Shown here: positions 42,594 through 53,579 of the stretch, piece by piece
Numbering within the stretch: position 1 is the first letter of the stretch
Layout: each line of letters starts with the position of its first letter
NCBI GenBank assembly: GCA_902702965.1
Contig: CACRXP010000045.1
Coordinates: forward strand, 790,503-854,502
Source of the DNA: Spirometra erinaceieuropaei
Lineage: Eukaryota; Platyhelminthes; Cestoda; Diphyllobothriidea; Diphyllobothriidae
Reading direction: 5' to 3'
Length of the DNA: 64,000 nucleotides
Notes under the pieces: generated by a model
The model's input: only the letters and a program-made list of their open reading frames with translations
Told to the model about the DNA's origin: nothing
Database searches by the model: none
Position numbers and translations under genes: made by a program

Positions 42594-44547
42594 CGTTGTT
42601 TCCTCCATGTTATATAGAATCTCGATGCTCTAATTTAGCGTTTCGTGCAGCGAAAAGGGAACGTTTTCTGAGTTGTTAGGATTTTCCATGGATTTCTTCC
42701 TGGTTCATGAACTTTGAAGTGTACTGTAGTAGATTCAGCTGTCGATAATGCCGCCGAGGTTAGTCTCCTTGCCGTTTTTGCCGATCATTTTTGCTCCTCT
42801 TTTGTGTTCACTCGTCGTTCTGCTCGCGATTACACGGGAGATTCTTTTTTAACGTTTTTTACGCCATCATCCCCGAACACTTAGCCAGTATTTCACCTCC
42901 ACGCCCTCCGCATTCGTTGGCTGCGCGATATTCGTGACCATGAGAGACTCGAGGGCGCACTAATTTGCCAGACATGCAAGGTCACTGTGATGTGCGCGCG
43001 TGCGCCTCGTGACCTTAACGGAGTTAACCAATCACATGCCAGCTCGTGTGTTTCTACACCACAGGGACTATAGATGGCACGATGTGAAATACGCGTGGGG
43101 AAGACGAAGATATTTGTTGCTGGTTGTCAGCACCGGCTGGCATCTTCCAGAAAAAGCACCCGAACTCCCCACACGGCGAAAAAGACCGTGAACACTTTGG
43201 TGAGGGGGCTCGACGACGTCTGATTGAAGGACCTCTAAACACCCTTGTGGCCTTTCGCTACATTTCAGGGTGATTAGGGTTAGTGTTAGGGTTAGAACAC
43301 TCGGGTAAGCATCCTTTCCTGGGATTTAGCCAAGATCGCTTGTATTACGGGAGCATCCTATTTCTGTGATTTTTTCTTCATCTTGTAAAAAGTAGGATTT
43401 ACAGGATTATTTCGGGTAGGAGTTTGACAAGTGTGAAACCCTGGATTCCGCTCACTTCAAGCTTGAAATCCCCAAAAGGGTCGTCACCCAAACATCTCAT
43501 TCAGCCCATCTGGTCTTATTCCAGACTCAGTGGGGCTGGATTCTCTGGACTGCTGTGCACACGCGGGCTGGGCCTCACATCCATCACCACAATCACGAGT
43601 AACATCGTAAGTAATAAATAAAAGGTGATCTCCTTTTTAGAACATCATAGCGGGTTGGCATTTTCCCGTCTGTTGAATCGGTAATGGGCTGTACGGAATT
43701 CCTTTTTCGGGCAAATTGAAGGCATCTCGTCCTTCAGAGACATGTCTTGATACTCGCACCCTAAAGATATTATATTGCTTTAGTAGACACGCGATTCAAA
43801 CATTCGAATTTCACGCCGACATTTGATCGCTCTCCCGACACGATCGATCGCCAGATTTGAATCATACCGATCTTTTTTGAGATGAACTAGGACGCAGTTT
43901 GTCAGCTTACTCGACGTGGCCGCGCTGACATTAAAAGACTTGACACAGACTAAAGCTGAGAAATCTGTTGAAATGCGATATGTCGGCTACAAGAAGTTCC
44001 CAAAGTCAGGGGGGCAGTCATCACCAGAGAAAGGATCCTAGAAACGCTTCAGAGGTCAACGGCAGAAATTTCCCCTCAACGCCGTGAGCTATTCGTCATC
44101 TTTGTTGCGCCATTGCTACGTGCGAGTCTGTATGAGCCGTCTTCGGCTGCGAGGACAAAATATCGATTGGCGTCACGGGTCGGCTGAACCGTACCCTGCG
44201 CAAACTCCCAACTGATGAGGCGACTTCGGTCGCTATCATTACGCCGAGCGAACTGCCAGTAGTCCACTGAAGACATGTCCACAATAATTGTCGTTTTATT
44301 CGCCGTAAGTGAAGACTCAACTGCGAAGCAACCTCTTTGGGAAGGCATGCCAACTGGCTTTTTTCAATAAACCGAAAAAGTTCAGCGAAATAAGGTAGGT
44401 GCAATATGTTCTTTCGACCACATTTCTTTCGCATATCGCTGGTGACGTTCGCAATGTGGGTACGGGCATTAGGGGGGTGAAAGATGCCTGCCTTTCTTCG
44501 TCCTAAAGATGTACATGTCACGCAAGCTTAAGTCATAGACGTCCCCT
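42594..44547. other. Unassigned intergenic sequence with a short interstitial telomere-like run
   Basis: 43268-43297 reads gtgattagggttagtgttagg followed by gttag, four near-perfect ttaggg units. The remainder has no recognisable gene; the 141-codon minus frame at 44096-44521 has no familiar motif. Confidence 0.45.
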
Positions 44548-44835
44548 TACCACTACGACCTTCGGGCTCGGTCCAAAATAAAATGAGGCGAAGTTGGATG
44601 ACAATAGACAGAGAGCACTTTATTCTGTACATAATTAATGCAGAATACTTTGGAGCAAGTTTGCAGCTGGAAGAGGGCCCGCGTCCGACGTCGCAAGAGC
44701 AGACGTCCGAGGGCCGCCGAGGCGTGACTCAGAGAGCCTTGAACGAGAGCGTATCTGCATTGGCCTTGAAGTTGATTGGTCAGTTTGGATAGCTGTGATT
44801 GGTCGATAATCGGTACGCGCGAGAATCACTTCGTC
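44548..44835 (+). repeat. RepB copy 4, diverged
   Basis: Contains accttcgggctcggtcc (44559), tattctgtacataattaatgc and the tgattggtcagttt segment in RepB order. Confidence 0.6.
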
Positions 44836-44867
44836 ACAGGAGGCACCCGAGCATGGTCAATAAACGG

Positions 44868-45200
44868 TGTCAAGACAGAGACAAGAAGACCGGGGGCGGG
44901 AGAGGGCGCAGGTGGCTGGCACGACCGAAGCCGCACCTAGGCCTGCCACCACACCCCCTCGTCCACAACACACAGCTGACCAGGATTTTTACCAACAACA
45001 ACAGGGGTCGAAAGTACGAGGATGATGACTGGGCAGCCATGCCCACTACCTGTATACTCAGCGGGAGCGCAAGCGCATCTATCGGCAGGGAACCAGGTGT
45101 CAGTGAACTGCCAGCGCATACCAGGCTGCGAGGGCCATGGTTCGCTGATACCGGCATAACGCACACTTTCAGGCCTTTTGACAAAACGGCCGCTGACGAT
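44868..45200 (-). repeat. RepA copy 4
   Basis: Minus-strand copy. The + strand reads gaccaggatttttaccaaca (44978), ctgggcagccatgcccac (45029), ctcagcgggagcgcaagcgc and gaactgccagcgcatacc, the complement of RepA copies 2 and 3. Confidence 0.75.
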
Positions 45201-45544
45201 ACACGTCGGTATTGACTATCTTACTATCTTCTCCTTGGATCTCAGCTCAACATCGCTCTCAGCATGATGGTCTTAAGATGACGGCTTCGTTTTGGTTCCC
45301 GGACTGATCCACTGACGACGCGTTGTGGTAAAGCATCCATCTCTCGCCATCGTCATCGACTCTGCGCAGGATGCTATATGAACAAAGGCCCACAACAATT
45401 GGCTCGTTGTTGATTATTCTCTCAAGACAGATTGTACGGAATCAACTCATAATGTAAACCATGTTGAAAATGTTCCCGAGAATGAGGTCTGGTTTTGCTG
45501 GCAATTTTGGCAACGTTTTTCTCGTAAAGTGGAAGGACAATAAC
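45201..45544. other. Unassigned intergenic sequence
   Basis: Nothing recognised. Confidence 0.4.
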
Positions 45545-47010
45545 TATGAATATACTTGAAGAAGGAGACACGATCGCCGGGACAAGAGCTTTATTAGCCT
45601 GACGTTTCGGATTCCTACTCGAATCCATCATCAGAGACAAAAGAGCAGAAACGGGTGGTTGTTGCACAAGGGGCTGCGGTATTTATAGGATGCAGCAGCC
45701 ATGCTACCGCCTGCCTATGAACGTTCACGGCTTCCCCCTTCATCCGCGATTGTCACACTTGGGGTGATCATTGCTTGATGGCCGATATTCGAGTCGATAA
45801 TTGCCGCAATTTCATCACGTGCGTTGGATGTTGGCGTGATGATTGCTCGACCATCTGATGCGTTGACCCGGGTGTTGGGAAGAGTGTTCATCAGGGCGCT
45901 CCCCGCGTGGCTAATTACTCCGCCTAGACGAAGTCTCAGCACGCTGTATTGAATGGGAAGATCGTTGCACTTGTTGATGGACTGGGGGCCAGTAAACCAT
46001 GATTCAAGTAGCTCTCGGCTCACTCGGTTGTCACCTCTTGCGAGAATTTCGGCCTCATCGAATTTAAATGTGTGGCCGGGTCTCGTCGAATGAGCAGCAA
46101 CTTGAGAGCTGGCGTCATTTCTGCGCACCGCTGCCGCGTGTTCGGCCATTCTCGTTCGGAGCTGTCTTCCGGTTTCTCCGACGTAGTTGCTTTGTCCGCA
46201 ACTGCACCAGATCCGATAAACGACTCCAGACGTTTCTAGCCGTGGCAGTGGGTCTTTCGGTTTCATGATCAGACGCCTNNNNNNNNNNNNNNNNNNNNNN
46301 NNNNNNNNNNNNNNNNNNNNNNNNNNNNNNNNNNNNNNNNNNNNNNNNNNNNNNNNNNNNNNNNNNNNNNNNNNNNNNNNNNNNNNNNNNNNNNNNNNNN
46401 NNNNNNNNNNNNNNNNNNNNNNNNNNNNNNNNNNNNNNNNNNNNNNNNNNNNNNNNNNNNNNNNNNNNNNNNNNNNNNNNNNNNNNNNNNNNNNNNNNNN
46501 NNNNNNNNNNNNNNNNNNNNNNNNNNNNNNNNNNNNNNNNNNNNNNNNNNNNNNNNNNNNNNNNNNNNNNNNNNNNNNNNNNNNNNNNNNNNNNNNNNNN
46601 NNNNNNNNNNNNNNNNNNNNNNNNNNNNNNNNNNNNNNNNNNNNNNNNNNNNNNNNNNNNNNNNNNNNNNNNNNNNNNNNNNNNNNNNNNNNNNNNNNNN
46701 NNNNNNNNNNNNNNNNNNNNNNNNNNNNNNNNNNNNNNNNNNNNNNNNNNNNNNNNNNNNNNNNNNNNNNNNNNNNNNNNNNNNNNNNNNNNNNNNNNNN
46801 NNNNNNNNNNNNNNNNNNNNNNNNNNNNNNNNNNNNNNNNNNNNNNNNNNNNNNNNNNNNNNNNNNNNNNNNNNNNNNNNNNCTCCGCCGGAGCAGATTC
46901 GTACCGATTTCACCCATGAACTCACAGCATCTGGTCTTTTCTTGGTCAATCCTTTGACGGTACTTACGAAGTCTCGCATGGCAATCTTGGAGGAGCACTC
47001 GGATCATCCT
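45545..47010 (-). mobile_element. Penelope-like element with intact-looking GIY-YIG end (gap inside)
   Basis: The minus strand from the gap edge (46278) to 45715 is one open frame of about 188 codons. It begins with RRLIMKPKDPLPR, then SGVVYRIWCSCGQSNYVGETGR, the GIY-YIG endonuclease core (VVYRI and YVGETGR with R downstream), then EHAAAVRR and a C-terminal tail ending at a stop at 45715. The 3' terminal repeat follows (45714-45545) and contains a hammerhead-like motif. The other side of the gap (46883-47010) encodes HARLRKYRQRIDQEKTRCC, possibly the N-terminal part of the same element. The gap is 604 N, and its true size is unknown. This is the best preserved PLE in the window. Confidence 0.88.
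45597..45638 (-). ncRNA. Hammerhead-like ribozyme motif in the PLE terminal repeat, intact core
   Basis: Minus strand: gtct, CTGATGA, one extra t, a perfect 6-base-pair stem ggattc/gaatcc with loop gagtag, GAAAC, GTC, aggc. Of the copies here this has the best stem and complete core halves. Its position 70-120 bases beyond the stop codon matches where hammerheads are reported in Penelope-like terminal repeats. Not tested by a covariance model. Confidence 0.62.
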
Positions 47011-47454
47011 TCTGCCGTGCTGAATATACTGTTACCCAATATGAACCAATAATACTTTTGTACATCTAATTTCGTCCCAACCTGACCTTTCTGCTTTTTG
47101 TAGAGGTGCTCCAGCCTTCGCGGGCAGTAGATAAGCTTTTATCTATTACTTACGATGCTACTCGTAAATGTAGTGATAGACACCGGACCCAAACCTTGTG
47201 CACACATCAGTCTGAGATTTCCGCCCTACTGAGTCGAAAATAAGACCATAGGGGTGGAATGAGATTGCTGGGCGCCGGGTATCTCGAGGGTTTTTTGAGG
47301 ATTTCAAGGTTGAACTGAACGGAATTCAAGGCTACGTTCCAACCTGACCTTGCAGAGATGACATTATTCCCCCAGGCTACGCACAGGCTAAGCCAGCGTT
47401 AGTGTATGTAAAGAAAGCGCGCCCGGTCAGGGTGAATGAGAGGTATAAGTAGTA
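47011..47454. other. Unassigned intergenic sequence
   Basis: Nothing recognised; it may contain the 5' part of the adjoining PLE. Confidence 0.4.
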
Positions 47455-47797
47455 ATGGTAGGGGGCGCTCACCGATCATTTCTACGGAACTCACTCGTTC
47501 CGTTGGGCCTTACGGGCTCTCTCTCGAGCCCAACCAGCAGCCGCACAGCGGCGCATAATATAGGCAGTATGTTATTATTGACAAAGACAAGGGAGACTGG
47601 AATGGCCATTCCTGGCTTATTAGCCATTGCGGCTCAGTGGTCCAGTGGTTAGAGGCGTGAACTTCTAACTAAAAGGTCGCGAGTTCGAGCCTCGGGTGTT
47701 TCACACTTCGGGGTTGGTTATGACTGACTGACGACGGCTAATAAACAGGAAATGGCCATTCCAGTCTCCCTTGTCTTTGTCGGTAATAACATAAGTA
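47455..47797. repeat. tRNA-derived SINE, copy 4, in an inverted arrangement
   Basis: 47455-47570 is the arm. 47571-47627 is the SINE tail in minus sense. 47628-47797 is a complete SINE in plus sense, with an A-box at 47638-47648 (tggtccagtgg) and a B-box-like agttcgagcct at 47682-47692. The two tails (47571-47627 and 47741-47797) form an inverted pair around the tRNA head. Confidence 0.8.
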
Positions 47798-48119
47798 GTA
47801 ATGTCCTTACTTTTTAATGTTTTAAGAAGTCAACCAAACCTCACAGTCGGGATAGAAGCCAAAAATAATTGTTAACCTGGCCACTTAACGGGGATCTTCA
47901 TGCTCCTTCGAAAAGTGCTCGCGTGGTCGATGGACGGCGTCGTCCGGTAGCACGGGCAAACAGAGCTCCGTGTATGTTGGAAAAACAGCGTACTTCCTTC
48001 GTAAAAACGCAAAAATGTTCATGGGTGAACGTGGAGGCAATAAATCGGCGCCCCGAGGAAAATTAAGCTTGCAGTCATTTTATTCGGCTCCCTACCACGT
48101 ACCGATTGTTCGACTGTCG
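47798..48119. other. Unassigned intergenic sequence
   Basis: Nothing recognised. Confidence 0.4.
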
Positions 48120-48345
48120 CTGGCGACAACGCCCACTGCATGTCCGAAGGAGTGTGCCCATCACCGGTGCTTCTCAACTCTGTCTTGGCACCGGGCCCAG
48201 GTGGGGGAGGATGAGGGAGTGCGGTAGATGCTGTGCAAGTCCACTGCCACTATAAACTAACTTACGCACAAGTCACCGTGGCTGCTTCACCTTGCTGCAT
48301 AGCACAAGGCGGACACAGTCGGAACCGGCGTTCGAACTGTCGTGT
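48120..48345 (+). repeat. RepA copy 5 (second half)
   Basis: Contains tcttggcaccgggcccaggt (48182), gatgctgtgcaagtccactg (48228), acgcacaagtcaccgtgg and a gttcgaactgtcgtgtatc ending. Confidence 0.7.
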
Positions 48346-49959
48346 ATCACCGACGGCTGGCACGTGAATTATTTTATAGTGGAGCAGACTTTAGCGACAT
48401 CTGTAACACTCTCACCTCCCTCGACAACCTTCCTGTGATTGGAAGACGATGTCCTGACGAATGGTGGACGAGGGTCCGACAACAGACGGACAGAGCTAAA
48501 CAGCTCATTTACGCGTGCCACACACAACCTAGATCCCACAGCATGTAACAGACTGGTATTTCACGCCAAAAATGTTATAAAGGCCACGTCGAAAGGGAGC
48601 CATTGCGGTCTGACCATCGGCCTCCCAGCCACTCTACTTTACTACTTACTTTACTACCCACTTTAAATTTATTGGGATGGACTCCGTGCTGCCGACCCCA
48701 GTCGCTGTCCTTTCCCATGCACCAGTCTTCTTTTCGAACCTGTCGACCCTTGCGGGACGCAATAGGATGCAGTTACCGAAGGCATAAAGGCCTGCATCTA
48801 ACCCGTAGCACCACACGCATGTACGGTAGCAGTGCTGCTCTCGCGCGGCCTTTGCGCTATCCAATAAGCGCGCACCGTGAGTCAGCTTGACAGCCGTCTT
48901 GATCTAACGCATCTGCAACGCAGCGCGTTGTGGGGACCAGACAGGCTAACAAACCACTTAACTGACTCAAGCCAGACTTCCGATGTACTCTGCAGCCTGG
49001 AGAATGTGGAACTGCCACAACGATGCGGAGGCGGTTCAGTGAGAGGAACATCATTATCAGACTCCCCTATATCGTTGTTGTTCATTGCATAGACACCGCG
49101 CCTCTCCATTGGTGGCTTTCTGACGTACACCTGACTCTTAAATTGTCGTTCGCATGGCCGTATGTGTGCTTAAGTTCGCTTGTGGAGGCTAAACAGTGCG
49201 CTTTCTCAAACGTTGCAATCACCAGCACAGGCCCCAGCTAGCAGAAGAATAGTGGAAGACGCCAGAATTAGAGGTTTCTTCGCACGGAATCTGAGCTATT
49301 GTCTTAAGTAGCTGTTTTTGGCCGCTGAGGTCACGGCGTGTGCTGACACTGTTAAGGCAGGCCCACAACTGATATGGGATTCAGGCTGTCGTCATGGAAA
49401 CCTGGCGCACGTTGCGGGAGCCAGATCGTGTGTGGCACGCGTAGATGGATCTTTTGGCCTGGTCAACCATCACATTCTAACCCACCTCCAATTGCCCTGA
49501 CACTGTCTTGCCATCGACCAAAGGAGGACGAGGGAAGAAAGGATTGTGGTAGATGCGCTGAGGGCATCATCGTTCGCGGTGATTAAACTGTCAAGTTAGG
49601 CCTGAGACAGAGACTGAGACAAGGGGTCCCTGATTTCGATTTGTTGTATGGGTCAGCGGAAGCAACTTCACGAGCCTTGTGCTAAACGGGTCCGTTGCAT
49701 TTCTTAAAGCAAAGTTGGCTTATTCGGACGCGCGTGCGCGCCCGCAGTGAGCTAAGGGCAGCACAACCTGGCACGTTTGGCAGGACTCTTACTGGGATTA
49801 GAGTCTAAGGACTAACAGTGATATCGGTGAGTGGACCAAAAGGGGGGGGGGGGTAGATCGGGGTCCGGACGGCTCTATTGGGAATGCTCACCCGTAACAA
49901 ATGACAACACTGGGGGACGTGTCGGCGGGTCCAGCTGCAGGCACACACGGCACCGGTTG
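48346..49959. other. Unassigned intergenic sequence
   Basis: 49340-49600 may be a worn RepA copy. A poly-G run of 12 lies near 49842. No gene recognised. Confidence 0.4.
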
Positions 49960-50290
49960 GGATCTGAGCCACTCCCTTTTTTTCTTATTGCATGAAATTC
50001 TGGTCAATGTCCATTGTAGACCAGGAGGTGTGGCGGTACGCCTAGGCGCGGGTTTTCGTCCTGTCAGTCCCCTGCGTCCTCTCCCGCCTTTGTCCCTGTT
50101 GACTCTGTCATGACACTGGGTTCAGATGGGGAAGGAGTAGGAGAGAGTGCGGTAGATTCAGTACAAGTCTGCTATCCCTGTAAACGAATCTGCGCACAAG
50201 TCACCGTCCCTGCTCCTACCCTGCTATGGGGCACACTACGGACCTGGTTGGAAACAATGGCAAACTGTCGTACAGTTGGCTATTCCTGTC
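49960..50290 (+). repeat. RepA copy 6
   Basis: Shares aattctggtcaatgtccatt (49995), tgacactgggttcagatggg (50111), gtacaagtctgctatccctg and cgcacaagtcaccgtccctg (50193) with the other copies. Confidence 0.7.
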
Positions 50291-50462
50291 CCACCACTTT
50301 GTTAGTCAAGCCGTCGTCACCGGGTTGTCTAGAAGTACGTCCGCAGGTCCAAATAGGCAGGGGTGCGCTTTTTCGCTATTTTCCAGCACCCAATTGTCTT
50401 CTAGTTCACGTTTCATAACTAACTGGTATGCTGTTGGATGTCAGTGTGGTAAATAATGCAGC

Positions 50463-50489
50463 ATATATATATATATATATATATATATA
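50463..50489. repeat. (AT)n microsatellite
   Basis: About 13 tandem at units. Confidence 0.95.
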
Positions 50490-50975
50490 CTACTGGTTTA
50501 CCATTGGCAGTTTACGAATGTCACGCAATTATGCTGCTGGTATTGACGGACTGCAACTCAACTATTCATATAAACGTTCGGACTCAATCTACAAAATTTC
50601 ATCGCGTAGGATTTACTCCAAGTTAGCACATTAACTTCTGAGATTAAGAAGTTGAAATTTCAAATTTGGAATATCTACCAGAAAACACACGAGGAACACT
50701 GGGAGACCCACTGATCAGCACAACCCCTCGCAGCTGTGTCATACAGCGACAGAGTATCGGCGAAACACACGTGCCCGGGCTTTTAGCTAGTATCTGTGCT
50801 GCCAACTACGGTATTTCGCGCCATCCAATCCTAATGGTTATCTGTTAACAGATTATGAATTTTATGCGGTTATTCCGCAGAGGCTGATGGAATTCCGCCA
50901 AAATATTCATATCAAAAGTCAGTCTGAGCTGATTTATCTTAATTTGGCGATTAATTTCTGAAGAAATTAAAAAGC
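50490..50975 (+). repeat. RepC tandem copies
   Basis: 50640-50830 matches 27480-27665 (acactgggagacccactgat; cagctgtgtcatacagcgac). 50490-50640 and 50845-50975 are copies of the adjoining segment (cggttattccgca and atattcatatcaaa), so about one and a half units are in tandem. Confidence 0.65.
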
Positions 50976-52559
50976 TGCAAGTACATATTTTGCTTGTTCA
51001 AATGAAACCTCTTACTTAGATTTTTACAACCCCTGTTTTCAATCGGTCACTAAACCCTTGTTATTACTCCCATCCTCCAGTGATTATTTCCGCGGTTTTT
51101 CGATGCCATCCGCTCATTTCGACTCCAAGCGATCTGTTGATTATCGCGTCAGACTTCTCTGTCTCCGCCATCTGCTAGTAGTTTGGTCAGTCAACAAAGA
51201 AGTGTCCAGGTCGCACCTCCCCACGCTTTGATGACCGCCGCAGCCTTTATTGTCCCCACCCCGTCTCGTCTAGACTGTAAGCAACCTGCAACCGATCGCG
51301 TTTGGGTTCCTCACGTCTTGCGGCTGCTTCTCTTATCAACGCAAATTATTGTGATCGCATCTGCAGCGAATAACTTCGTCCGGTTAGGGAATTCCGCCTT
51401 GGCTATGTCTCTTTCGAACACTTATATGCTATCACATGCGGGACGGTCCTGTTCAACCCGCATACTTACCTTTCCATGAGCGGCAGTTTTTTCTCCTCTC
51501 AAATGACATTCATGTTGTCTTTTTTTGAAAAAAAGAAGTTTTTTCACTGTCCGATAGCTGTTTTTTTTACATAAGATTACCTATTTTACAAGCGCAAACT
51601 GAACACTATACAGTGCCTGCCTACATGTTTTAAAATTCCCTCGAAAACTTGTCTTTGCTTACTATGAAGTTACCCCTAGCGGTACAAAATGAAAAAAAAA
51701 TTATTTTTTTATTAATTCAGTGAAGAATCAGATTTTTCCTGCGTCATTTCATTTGCCTATGCTCCACATCCGCTCAATTGCAGTTATTACCATTCAAGTA
51801 CGCTGAAAAGTTAACAGCCCTCTGACAAGGCCTTTATTTATTTAGAGAACATAGTGGTCCAATAATAAAAAGAATGTGTCGGTTTCCTTCGAAAACTGTT
51901 CACAGAAACTACAAAGATGCAACGACTGGGAAATCACACAGTGCGGAAAACCACCTTTCAACTCCGACTGACAGAAGCTTATTCGGTAGAAATAAATAAA
52001 ACTGACGCCTTGAACGTCCTTATTCATTGCGGATTAATAAGATTTTCAACTACCTACCTCACTGAGAGTCATTTCGGCTCCGACAGTAATGCATTTTAAC
52101 CTGGACCTCAAGCGATCCTCAGTTAGACAAAGGTCCGGGCATTTAGCCAGCACCTGCGTTGTTAGGTATGGCAAATTGTGCAACGTGTGTAAGGTATCCT
52201 TCGATAAACAGAGCTCTCACTTGCCTTCTACATGCAGACTAGTTCTTGTAAGGCTCGGGTGCCAATTCCAGTGATAAAAGCCGTGGTGTTTACCTTTCCA
52301 TCTGGTCTAATCCCGAGCGAGGATTCTGCTGCCTCTGCAGTCTGTCACCCAGCTGGGTGGATTTTTATGTTGCCGGTGAACAACTGTTCACCCTCTTACA
52401 GGAATGAAACACGCAGCATCTTTCTCGTCATTCATTTTCTGTGCCGCGATCACTTGGAGGGCTGTAGATTTTTCTCCTGAATGACTTCAGTGACCCAGCA
52501 TCCCGCCCCATTTATTCACAACTAAACTGGATTTGCGATGCCATATCAGGTGCTTTTCA
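50976..52559. other. Unassigned intergenic sequence
   Basis: 52090-52175 faintly resembles part of RepC. No gene recognised; the 98-codon frame at 51183-51479 has no known motif. Confidence 0.4.
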
Positions 52560-52880
52560 CCGCTTGCTCAGTGCACGTTGTATGTTTATTTTGATAATGC
52601 TTATAACCTGGCATTCAATGTTATGATTATGATTACGATGACGGCGTGCGTGCAGAGGCAGTGATTGGATACACACGTAGTCATGTGGACCCTTGGGACG
52701 CTGCTCTCCCAGCGCCGTAGGGACCTTCGTCTGGCTGCAAACCCCTTCCAAAAGCTTTTCCGCTTGTGCTGTACAGAATATTAAATCCTGCCAGCTGGCG
52801 TCTACTTTCTCTTTCCACTCGGGACCCGGCCAGAAAGTCATGGTAGCCAGGATATCCCTCACGGCCTAGGCTTCTGAAAT
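52560..52880 (-). repeat. RepB copy 5
   Basis: 52745-52870 on the minus strand matches the RepB left half (tgactttctggccgggtccc, gacgccagctggcaggattt, atattctgtacagcacaag). 52560-52740 is less certain. Confidence 0.65.
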
Positions 52881-53329
52881 AAGTCTGATAAGGGCGATGG
52901 ACAATTAAATTAACCATTGACGAGAGCAGTAACTTGGTAGCTCCGTATGCGGAATGTGATCGAAAATCTAGTTGCACGAAAGCCTTATTCTAGACATTTA
53001 GCAGCATGCCGGCATGCAGTTTCGAGTGCGGTTAACGAGCTTAGAACATAATCCGTCGGCAATATCATGAGCAGTGGCAAACCATGCATTCATAATCGAC
53101 GACCTGTGGACTTCTGGTGATGTGAGAGAAGTGCGAAGCAGCTCAAGATGGGCGTTCGGCGGCCTGCCCAAAACACCATCTCCTGTAATAGCCTCCTCGG
53201 TTTTTTTCACTGCTAGCTCGATCCGTGCCTTATTTCTCTTTGACAGTGCCTGTGAATTGGCATTAAACACAACTATTATTATTAAATATGCCCATGCGGC
53301 AATCGACTGTCGGGGGACGGCATGGACAG

Positions 53330-53500
53330 GTGAGTCAGGTTGGCGGATGTATCTTACCGGTCCTGATTCTAGCTCACCAGTTTTCATGCGATGGATTCGC
53401 AAATGGACGGCAAGGCCGTTGTGTGGTGTGTAGATGCGGCAACGATGTGGACAGGAAGGTAATGAGTCCAGATAAAGCGGTGGAAGTTGGAAGGACGCGA
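53330..53500 (-). pseudogene. Decayed C2H2-like segment, probably LINE-derived
   Basis: The minus frame within 53579-52998 contains CPHRCRIYTPHNGLAVHLRI followed by HRMKTGEL: Cys and His residues spaced almost like a C2H2 finger, but with three residues between the cysteines where two are normal. Similar CPHC..F..R.GLxGHLRxHR tails occur at the C-terminus of flatworm RTE-type LINE proteins. I see no adjoining reverse transcriptase, so the origin is inferred. Confidence 0.5.
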
Positions 53501-53579
53501 GAGTAAAAGACGGGATCCTAGTGTCCCTACTACAGAAGCCTGCGGCAACATTGCGTCTCTGTCTAGCGCGTGCTTGCAC

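Noticed and set aside
44096..44521. 141-codon minus-strand frame as a gene
   Set aside because: No motif, and codon pattern and context are not gene-like; left unassigned.
46265..46979. Open frames across the second gap in non-PLE frames
   Set aside because: They are open only because N contains no stops; the GIY-YIG frame alone has family support.
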